Positions 32,457-41,100 of a DNA stretch of 64,000 nt are shown here, piece by piece. The stretch is taken from assembly GCF_963678635.1 (NCBI RefSeq), contig NC_087062.1:12010670-12074669 (forward strand), read 5' to 3'. A program made the position numbers and the translations under genes. The notes beneath the pieces were generated by a model. That model did not search any database and was not told the origin of the DNA. It saw only the letters and a program-made list of their open reading frames with translations. This stretch comes from Symsagittifera roscoffensis. Its lineage: Eukaryota; Xenacoelomorpha; Acoela; Convolutidae. Numbering within the stretch: the stretch's first letter is position 1; every line of letters starts with the position of its first letter.

Positions 32457-35400
32457 CTATAGTTGTACTCTCAACAGTTCTTCTTCATCATCGGAGCTAA
32501 TCACGATCTCCTCCCAAGCCTTCAGCTGTTCATAGGATCGCATCCATTCTCTTTGCTCCTGCAACCTCTTTGCCTGGTTGGGTAGTGCCTTCACCCTAGA
32601 TTCCCGGTTCAAACAAAAGGAGTTGTGCAGGCTCAAGCTCACGTTCTTCGCCAGGTCCTCCTCTAGTATCGATTCCCTCGCTTTGGTATTGTCTCTAGAC
32701 ATTTTACCCACTCTCTTCCATCCTGTCGTGATCGCATTTCGATGGGTTAACAGGGGTCTCTTGAAAGCTTCCGGCCCAATCTCGGCCTGGAACTGTCGAT
32801 ACTCCTTTTGATGCTTTCTCATGTGATTTTTCGTTGTCATGTACAACCAAGACGTCAGCGTCGCCCGAAACCATGGAAAGTACCTCAAACGGCTCCATAC
32901 GTGTCTGACTTCCGTTGGTTTGGCGAATACATTGCACGCGGTCTCAAACAACTCTAGTCTCCTGTTGTAGTCTATCGCATATATTGACTCAGCCGTTGGC
33001 GTCGTCGCTTCCCGATACTTCGTTATATTCTCTTCTATCCATCTCAGAGCCAACATCGTACTCACTACTAAGAGCGTCACCTTCTGCCGGTGATCCGGTA
33101 GTCCGATCGACCGAATTTCTTCCATATCCCACACCAGGCAAAGGTTCTTGTGATCTGGATACCACACCGTTTGTGCCAAACAGTGGCATGGGCATTCTCC
33201 ATGGGTGATCTCAATGCTCCTGAGGTTACGCTCCCCCGAGGCTTTCAAGAGAGGCTCAAGCTCTATCATTTTCTCATGCATCGTGTCGTTATCTTCCATG
33301 TTTGGAGCACCTCCCACAGGTCTTCCGATCACGTTTTGTCTCTCGTGATCGCTTGTGTTCTCACTCTCCAACTTCAAAAGTTCTTCTCCCCAGATTTCAC
33401 TCAAGTCATCTCTCAATTTTTTTGGTACTGTCCCTCTGATTTTTCTCAACAACTTGTGCGAGTGATGCGATATCCGAGCCAACCTCACGCACTTGGGCAC
33501 TGAGAAGGCCTTGTCCACCAATATTCTCTGGCTGGATGCTTCCACCATCGCCATGTGCAGTGGGTAGTGGCTTCCGCACAAATTGGCCATCATCGATCCT
33601 ATCAGGGATTTTGCGTTCAATGGCAGGCCATAAGCTTCGCTCATGGGAAACCCCATTTCCGCCTCGAGACCAACCTTCCAGCTCCGGATATGTTTTTGAG
33701 TCACCTGCAACACTCCCGGCCATGATTCCACGCTCAACGCCGTCATTAAATGGTGTTCAGACTCTAGCCTCTCCAGTGACTGCAGACTACACATTCTCGA
33801 GAAGAATCCGAGAGCTGTCGCTATATTCACCGTAGTTCTCGCGTAACACTCCGCAACTATTTGCACAAACCAAGTAACCAGATCTTCTTTTTGAAAGGAC
33901 AATATCCTGACACATGATCGTCCATCGCAGGTGTGCTCTCCACTCCCACACGTAGAATCCAGACAGCTACCCGGCTCCATCTTCTTGGCTGACTCGAGAC
34001 TGTTCGTCTTCTCGCCTGACTCCTTCATCTGAGGTAAGATCAGTTTGTGCACCACACTCAACTTTGCCAAATCTTCATCTTCCGTTGGAGCTAACCTCAC
34101 CCGTTCGGTGGTCTCCTCGATCAGACTCGCGTGGGGATGTGGGCACCAGGAGGGTCTTAGTAACTTCCATACCACTCCCAAGTTCGTGATCAGCAAGCCA
34201 TTGCCATCACCCATGTTCACTTTAACTCTCTTGTTCGAGCGCGGTATGCTCACCACCTCCGGTGTTTTCTCAAGAATCAGGCCCAGGCTCGGCCCCTCTT
34301 TCTCCACCGCGTCTATTTCCATTATTCTTTCTGTCCAAAACTTCAGTAGCTCCGCCACCTCGTGGTTCCTGTGAGCGCCTCCAGTTTCTGAGTCTAAGAA
34401 GGGGTTGTAGGCTATTCCCATCACTCCTGACACGTATTGGTATTCCCCCTTCTCGCTGGGTCTCGAGTACTGCTCTAACGAGGCCAGGTTGCGGTGAACA
34501 TCATGCTCTTCTTCGAACTTCTTATTATAAAACCTCCGTACCTCGTCTAGCTTTCTGTGGTTCTCTAGGGATAGTCTGGAACCATCTTCCTTTTCTATCC
34601 CTGTACTCTGATAGACGTTCAAGATGATCGTTGAGACTCTTTTTTCCATGGTTTTACTTCCGCTTGCTCTCTGGTGGCATGCCAAGATGGTACTATCAGA
34701 CATCATTGACATTATCCATCTCAAGAAACATGTGGCATCCCTTCTCCTAGCCAGGCTCAAGCCTGAATTGTCCCTGGCCACGTGTTGCATCAATGCTTGA
34801 TACACATCTAGCTTCTTGCTTCCCAACTTCAGCCTGTCATACGAGGTCAATGTCTCCAACTCTATTCCCACCAGACTCCAGGTGAACATTAATTGTCCTG
34901 CAGTTCTAACGAAGGGATTCGCCATTAATGGCGGCGCTGATGAGGGTGTCCTCATTGCCTCTTCAAAATGATCCTTCAACAAGTTCTGCCAGGACCTCTT
35001 CAGCTGATTCGCCATTTCTATTTTGTTAACCTCGGCCTTTTGCTGGGTGGCCCAATTGCGTCGCTTGCGAGCTACTCCACTGTCCAACTTCTTCAAGCAG
35101 TCCTCCAATTCCTTCAATGTCTCGAGGGCCACCCACCATGTCCGGGAGGTGTTCCTCGTCTTGTTTCTCTCCAATGGATCACTCGTCACTTGCTTCCCCG
35201 TGGCCTGGTGTGCCTTCGAAACCCATTCTTTGCCGACATCCACTTCCCATGTCTGTCCGCTCGTTGAACCTCTCTTCACGTTTATCTTCTGAGGCTTGAA
35301 GTCTTCCTCCGATGTCGAACTGGTGGAAGCCTCTATCTCCCTCTCTACTTCGAGTGGTCTTCTGAGCTCCGTGCTGCTCTTGTATGCCGCCGTCTTGCAT

Positions 35401-36566
35401 CGAGCCAAAACCATGGGCGCCGTCTCTCTCAAGTTTCCTTCCGAAACAGCATCCACTGAAGGACTACCCAATCCCTCCGCCTCTCTCTTCCTCTTGCGGG
35501 TCTTCACATCTCTGCTTGAGGGTGTTGTGGCTATCATCACTGATTCAACCTCTCTGTCTACCTCCAATCCTTCCAACTCTCGCCTCCCCCCTGCTCGAGC
35601 CTTAAGGATATTAGTACTTTTAATCATATTACTAGTCCCAACCTTATCCCTTTTTATATGATCAACTATTTTATCTACAGTTTTTTGTTTCAGAGTAGAG
35701 CTGTCCTCACATTTTTCTTCTCTAGTCTTCGATCGTGAATTCCTCAGCTCTACCAGCTTGCTCAGCATCTCTTTTCTCGCCTTCTCATCCAGGCCCGTTC
35801 CTATCAGAAGCGGTTCTCCAAACCTTACGACTGTGTCCCACAGTTCCTCCTTGAATTTGTCCAGCGCCGTCTCGCTGCCCACTTCTTGATTGAATTCTTT
35901 TAAGAAGTCCTGCCAAGCATCGTCCTTCAGGGACCCCAGGAACATGTCCCTGTTCCCTTCGAAAGTGTTCTTTTCCCTTTCCTCCGAGCTCAAGAGTATC
36001 ATCCTCGTATTGGAGGTCTCACTTGCCAATGGCAATTCCAGATTCTTCCGGGGGGACGGAGTCAGAGGTGGAGTGGCAGTATCTGCCCAATTCTCCTCGC
36101 TCAGGTCTTTCAACAGCTCTTGAGTGGTGAGCTCCTCCCCTGATGGTTCTGGTTCAGGCGTATTCCCCACTTCCATGTCCTCACCGGCTTCACTGAGAGT
36201 TTCATCCATACTCTCTTCTTCTGACTCATTTTTCCTTCTCTCGAGAATTCTTTTGAACCGGTCCTCCACGGGTCCACTCCTCTTGTCTCCAGGCGTGTCC
36301 ACTGACAGTGGTGATGGTGTCGCAGGGTCCATTTTTTTGTATTCCGTCAGGGCTACGTGCAGCTGGCCTGCTGCATCTAGTTCTTTTCCCTCCTGTCTCA
36401 TTTCCACCTGTTCTAAGCCATAGGGTGCCCTGTACTTTCTTGTGGCAAATTTCATGTCGTCCACCAATGCGACGTGCCCCTCCATCATGATCATCCTGCC
36501 ATCATCCCATATTGGTAGCATGTTCTCTAGTCCTTCCTGCTCAAGAGCTCTCAAGACCTTCCGCAC
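32457..36566 (-). CDS. Element A third gene (ORF3), main open part, unknown function
   Basis: 1369 codons remain open downstream of pol. I do not recognise the protein. The first 450 residues are acidic, serine-rich and low in complexity (for example SEEESMDETLSEAGEDMEVGNTPEPEPSGEE). From about residue 480 to the end it looks globular, with a Cys-rich stretch near 880-900 (STCGSGEHTCDGRSC) and HGECPCHC near 1130. It ends in a charged helix (RLQEQREWMRSYEQLKAWEE). There is no signal peptide, transmembrane segment or furin-like site, so the env position is not matched by env character. It has no ATG at the left edge: the frame is entered from broken upstream sequence, and the true N terminus is probably at 37700. 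A homologous copy exists at 1-2356. Confidence 0.85.
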   Translation of the reverse strand: MRKVLRALEQEGLENMLPIWDDGRMIMMEGHVALVDDMKFATRKYRAPYGLEQVEMRQEGKELDAAGQLHVALTEYKKMDPATPSPLSVDTPGDKRSGPVEDRFKRILERRKNESEEESMDETLSEAGEDMEVGNTPEPEPSGEELTTQELLKDLSEENWADTATPPLTPSPRKNLELPLASETSNTRMILLSSEEREKNTFEGNRDMFLGSLKDDAWQDFLKEFNQEVGSETALDKFKEELWDTVVRFGEPLLIGTGLDEKARKEMLSKLVELRNSRSKTREEKCEDSSTLKQKTVDKIVDHIKRDKVGTSNMIKSTNILKARAGGRRELEGLEVDREVESVMIATTPSSRDVKTRKRKREAEGLGSPSVDAVSEGNLRETAPMVLARCKTAAYKSSTELRRPLEVEREIEASTSSTSEEDFKPQKINVKRGSTSGQTWEVDVGKEWVSKAHQATGKQVTSDPLERNKTRNTSRTWWVALETLKELEDCLKKLDSGVARKRRNWATQQKAEVNKIEMANQLKRSWQNLLKDHFEEAMRTPSSAPPLMANPFVRTAGQLMFTWSLVGIELETLTSYDRLKLGSKKLDVYQALMQHVARDNSGLSLARRRDATCFLRWIMSMMSDSTILACHQRASGSKTMEKRVSTIILNVYQSTGIEKEDGSRLSLENHRKLDEVRRFYNKKFEEEHDVHRNLASLEQYSRPSEKGEYQYVSGVMGIAYNPFLDSETGGAHRNHEVAELLKFWTERIMEIDAVEKEGPSLGLILEKTPEVVSIPRSNKRVKVNMGDGNGLLITNLGVVWKLLRPSWCPHPHASLIEETTERVRLAPTEDEDLAKLSVVHKLILPQMKESGEKTNSLESAKKMEPGSCLDSTCGSGEHTCDGRSCVRILSFQKEDLVTWFVQIVAECYARTTVNIATALGFFSRMCSLQSLERLESEHHLMTALSVESWPGVLQVTQKHIRSWKVGLEAEMGFPMSEAYGLPLNAKSLIGSMMANLCGSHYPLHMAMVEASSQRILVDKAFSVPKCVRLARISHHSHKLLRKIRGTVPKKLRDDLSEIWGEELLKLESENTSDHERQNVIGRPVGGAPNMEDNDTMHEKMIELEPLLKASGERNLRSIEITHGECPCHCLAQTVWYPDHKNLCLVWDMEEIRSIGLPDHRQKVTLLVVSTMLALRWIEENITKYREATTPTAESIYAIDYNRRLELFETACNVFAKPTEVRHVWSRLRYFPWFRATLTSWLYMTTKNHMRKHQKEYRQFQAEIGPEAFKRPLLTHRNAITTGWKRVGKMSRDNTKARESILEEDLAKNVSLSLHNSFCLNRESRVKALPNQAKRLQEQREWMRSYEQLKAWEEIVISSDDEEELLRVQL

Positions 36567-37700
36567 CTCATATCCGGGGGGCTGCGAACCTCTCCTCTGT
36601 ATTTTTCTTATAACTCGAGATCACGACGCTCCTGACCGGCTGTTCCCTCCAAGTTGGGGGAAGCTCCGGTCTTGCCGAACTTTCACGACTTTTCTGCCGT
36701 AATTTCTCGCCCAGCTCTTTCAGACGCGATGAGCCGCCGCTCACCTGACTGTCACTCGAGGTCGAGGTTGGGGTATATCCCGGCAGCACCACATCCATCA
36801 GTGGGCGTACGGGTTGCGTCTCTAGGCTACGCAAGGAAGACGTTTCGTCATTCGGTATCCAGACTTCCAACCCTTCACTCATGTGTTCTCGGGCCTAGCG
36901 GTCAAGGTTGAACCGTGCTCTTGCTCTGGGGACTTCATCCACCTCCATGCGTGACTCTGGTCTCGAGCTGGTAACCACTCGCTCCTTCGGCCGGGCTCCC
37001 TTCTGTGCGTCAAGTTCGCGTTGTCGTTGTTCTATTCTCTCCAACTCCGACTTCAGTTGTTCACAATTCGCGGCATTCTCCCGCACCCTTAGCTCCTGCT
37101 GATGTTCAGCCTTTAGCATCTCAAGCAACCTCAGAGTCTGATCTCGCTCGTTGACCGCCTGTCCCTTTCCAGCTGAACCTTCTCCCGATCCAGCTTTGCC
37201 TGATCCCGATCGAGGTTCGCCTTATTCCTTTCCTTCTGCGTCTTCTCGAGCTCTTTCTTTAGAACACCAAGATCCGGGTATGCCTCGGTCGTCTGTTGTG
37301 CTCGCGTCATCGATAGCACCTTACTCGAGCTCTGGCCTGTAGATCTTGCTGTAGGCCTAGTTGGTAGTGGGAATTCCCCTGCGCCATATTCGGTATTGTT
37401 ACTCAGGCCAGGATTCCTTGCCAAGTCAAAGCCCCTTACTCCTCCATCCACATTCCAAGACAACCATCTGGTCTGTTCTTGGTTTGATATACCCTCGGTG
37501 GTGTAGCCGATCATCAAGACAGCCTCCGTCGCAGACTCCCTGCATTCACCCTGGTCTTCCAACTGGAGGATGGCATTCAGCATTACCGCCATTCTCTCGT
37601 CTATCTGGGTATAATCCAGGTCCCTCAGGCGTCTGTACAGCTCATCAAGAGTAGGCTTCTTCAGGGCCGCGGGCATGGATTTCCAGAATCTGTCTGCCAT
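36567..37700 (-). pseudogene. N-terminal part of ORF3, broken frame
   Basis: ATG at 37700 opens a 189-codon frame (MADRFWKSMPAALKKPTLDE…) that ends in a charged coiled coil (LKKELEKTQKERNKANLDRD). The coiled coil continues in another frame after about 37140 (MLKAEHQQELRVREN). An in-frame TAG at 36895-36897 and a second frame change at about 36570-36620 separate it from the 1369-codon part. Reading through these three breaks, the gene would be about 1,750 codons. The breaks could be mutations of this copy, or sequence errors. I see no slippery-site pattern that argues for programmed shifts. Confidence 0.65.
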
Positions 37701-38197
37701 TCTTTGTGACTTCGGGATGTATACAGGTATGTGTTAACCAGCTCAAGAATAACCTTGCCGACTCAAGTATTACCCAACTCAAGAATTCTCTAGAAATGTC
37801 CCTTGCAAACACTTGCTGTAGGTGCCGATTATCACGAGTTCAATCAAGATTTCTCTTTCTGTTTCTCGCTTGAGTATAGTTGGATTTTCAACTTTGTTTT
37901 TCAAACTTGACCTGAAAACAGAAACCATATTAAAACTTAACAAGTCATGTTCCTAACCTAGAGACCCCCTTTTCACCAGTATGGTTAAAATCTTATCACT
38001 TTCATTCTACTTAAAACAATACAATTGGAATTTCCTTAAAAGCATGCAGATTCATTTTATGTTTTAGCACCGTTAATTCTTTTTAAAATTCAATTGTCAT
38101 GCCAATCACGTCTTAAGATCCCTTTACCTGTGCCGCACCCCAGTACCTAACTCAAGACTCCTCCCTCACGCCCAACTCGAGACCCCGTGTCCCCAAC
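37701..38197 (-). other. Spacer between pol and ORF3
   Basis: About 500 bp without a frame separate the pol stop from the ORF3 start. ORF3 is therefore unlikely to be translated by simple readthrough from pol. A good 3' splice site occurs inside (next entry). Confidence 0.6.
37911..37924 (-). promoter_or_regulatory. Candidate 3' splice site upstream of ORF3
   Basis: The minus strand reads TTTCTGTTTTCAG then GTC, a strong polypyrimidine tract and AG, 211 nt before the ORF3 ATG at 37700. A spliced subgenomic RNA is the usual way to express a gene downstream of pol. A possible donor, AAG then GTAATT, is in the leader at about 48754-48762. The pairing is inference. Confidence 0.35.
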
Positions 38198-41100
38198 TCA
38201 GGCGATGCTCAAGTAGTATTTTTTGTGCAGATACACCATTATCTCAGTTTCCGCAAAGACTACATGTAGGATAGCGTACAATTCCCTCGAGCTCAGTTTG
38301 CCCCTGTTTGGGTCATACACCGGCATTGAGACCTCCGTTATTCCTCTTTCAATCATGAAGTCTCGTAGTCTTGTTAGTGCCAACATCACGTGTTCGGGAT
38401 CAATTGTGTTCCTGTCATTGACCCTCGTCACTAGGAAGCACAGATATTTGCCCGGGACTTGTGCTACTGATGGTGGAAGCGCTGCCATCCCTCCCAGTCC
38501 TGGTCTCTGTCTGAACAGAAACTCCACGTTCTGGTACTCTCTTCTGAAGTCAGCTTCCAATCTTGATTTGAAACTCATGTCCGCCGTGATGCAGATCGCG
38601 CTAGTCCTGTTTGACAGGATGAAGTCGCTATCCGTTATCATGATGTTTTCCGAGTACTCATTGGGTATTTCAAATTTCGTTTTGAAATTCCGACCTATGG
38701 TAGGCTCTGGCTCTTCTTCTTCCAGTTCCAATTTGCTTGTTTCTTTCACTTCCTTGAGCTTCTTTATCATCAAATTTTCGGTGTGGGTAAGTCCTACCCC
38801 CACTCCCCGGACAAAAATATTTATCGACGTCCCCGTCGATGTTGTCGGGTCTGAATTGTCCGGAGGAATGTCCAGTGGTCTATCTGTTGCCGTCCATCCG
38901 AAAAGAGGGTCCTCTGCCTTCATATAATTTGCCGATGATACGTCGACTTGTTGAATGCTTTGTCCTTCGCGGCTCTCGTCTTTGACATCGCGCATCCACT
39001 CTAGTATCCTCAAGTTTGTGTTCTCCCTCCTCTCTATCTCACTCTGTTCGAGATCCGTCTCCAATTCTGGCGTCGAGTAGTCTTCCTGCGGATAGTGTCC
39101 ACCATCGTCAATGACCTGCCGTTCCTCTTCGGCTTCCAGTTCGCCTGCACTCAGTAGATCCTCGCCCAATTTGTCTGGCTGTATCTTATCGATCAAGAAG
39201 TCATCCCCGTACCTGTTGTACCTCATGCCGGTCCGTTTACGATTGCCAGTCCTGGTCCCCGGTGGTATTGGTCGATCTGGCTCCATCCACTTCGGCACCT
39301 CATCTTGCTCCGGGTTGTTCCAGTCTTCTTCTACAAATGATCCTGCTTCAGACTCCACTTCTATCTTTTCATTGTCGTCTAAACTCAAGTTCTCATTACC
39401 ATCATTCTTCTCTCTGGTGCCTTTTTCATTCACTTCACACGCTGGCTCTACCACCAGATACTCAAGACCCTCCATGTCCTTCGGTATGCACCAATCCTCC
39501 GGGGACGGGACGTGAGGCTTCAGATTTTCATAATGTGCCGCTCGCCCAGTACTCAAGCGATAGAACTGTCCTTGTTGATGAACTTCCGTTATCATGAATG
39601 GTCCCCTCCACTTCTTGAGTAGTTTCTTTGTTCCCTTGGGCGGTATGACATTTTGGAAGACCCACACGTATTGGCCCACTTCATATGGCTTCGCTTGTAA
39701 TATTTTTTCGTCATATTTTCTGCGTTGCCTCATTTGCGCTTGCGCCGTGTTCCTCCTGCATAGCTCGTTTAACTCCTGTTGTCTTTTGATCGCCTCTTTC
39801 ACGTATGCCTGAGGCGACGTCCTTTTCCCTTCGTATTCCGGGTAAAAGAATGTCAGAGGCATTGCTCTCTCCCTGCCCGTCAACATCATGAAGGGACTGA
39901 TGCCCGTCGTTGAGTGTTGTGTACTGTTGTAGGCCCCTACTACCTGTGGCAGGTGTTTATCCCAGTCCGTCATGTATCTTGAGCAGTACACCCTCAACAT
40001 GTTGACCAGTGTCCTGTTTTGTCTCTCTACCAACCCGTTGGTCTGTGGATGGTAGGTTGTCGAATGTGCTTGAGCAATGTGCGATCTCTTCGTCAATTCT
40101 TTTGTCAAGTCCCCCACAAAAGCTTTACCGTTATCTGACTGGAAAGTCATTGGACAACCATACCGCGATATCCAATACGTTATCAGATGATCACATGTCT
40201 CTTCGGCCGAGGCTGTCTGGCACGGAACCGCTTCCGCCAACTTTGTGAAGTGATCTATTATAACCAGTATCTGGTTATATCCCGACTCTGTCATGCAAAT
40301 TTTTTGATGGTCTATCTGCACCACTTCATTGAACTCCGAGCTCTCGACAGACTTGAGGGGAAACTTCATCTTCCTTGGGTCTTTTACCTGGAGACATGCC
40401 AGGCAGGCATTCATCCACCTCTCGCAAGCTTTTCTCATTCCTGGCCAATCAAACCTGTGAAGTATCCTTTGTTGTACTTTATCTATCGCCTGGTGTCCCA
40501 TCTGGTCGTGCGATCTGAAAAGCACCTCCGTTTGATACAATTGCGGTAGTATGATGAGGTTGTGTTTGTGTAATATCTTCTCCTCATCTTTCCTTTTGCA
40601 TGCTACCACCCCATCAGCTGTGTGGTAGAGTAAGTCTTTCTTTTCTTTGTAGAACTGGCTCAAGATCTTGTAGCTGTCCTCCTCGAGTTCCCCCTTCTCC
40701 TTGACCCCCGACTGGATCCATTTGGAGAGATAACTTGTCATTTTGTCATTCGGTTGGGCTCTTATTAGGTCTGACAGCCTGTATCTCGCCTTGACATGCT
40801 CCTTTAGCGCCATGATATGTCCATTCATCTCACCAGGGTTGTGGATGTCGTCGCTCAGCTTCACGCATATCATCTTTTTCACGATTTTCATATCATCTTC
40901 TGGTACCAGATTCGTTCTGATGTTTGAGTTGCATGATAGTTCCCTGAATGGTTTCCTTGCAACCGCAATTTTCTCAAGTTCCTCACCACCTCGCATCTCC
41001 TGTATGTCCATGTTGTATGTTCCTGAAGATGGATCCGTCTGTAACTCCCTGTCGTGGTGCCTTGTCTTCTCTTCCGCCAATATCATGCACAGACTGTCTT

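Noticed and set aside
32457-37700. ORF3 as a retroviral envelope gene.
   Set aside because: The position fits, but I find no signal peptide, no transmembrane segment, no furin-type site and no fusion-peptide-like stretch. The broken N-terminal part is coiled-coil and the middle is acidic and disordered.
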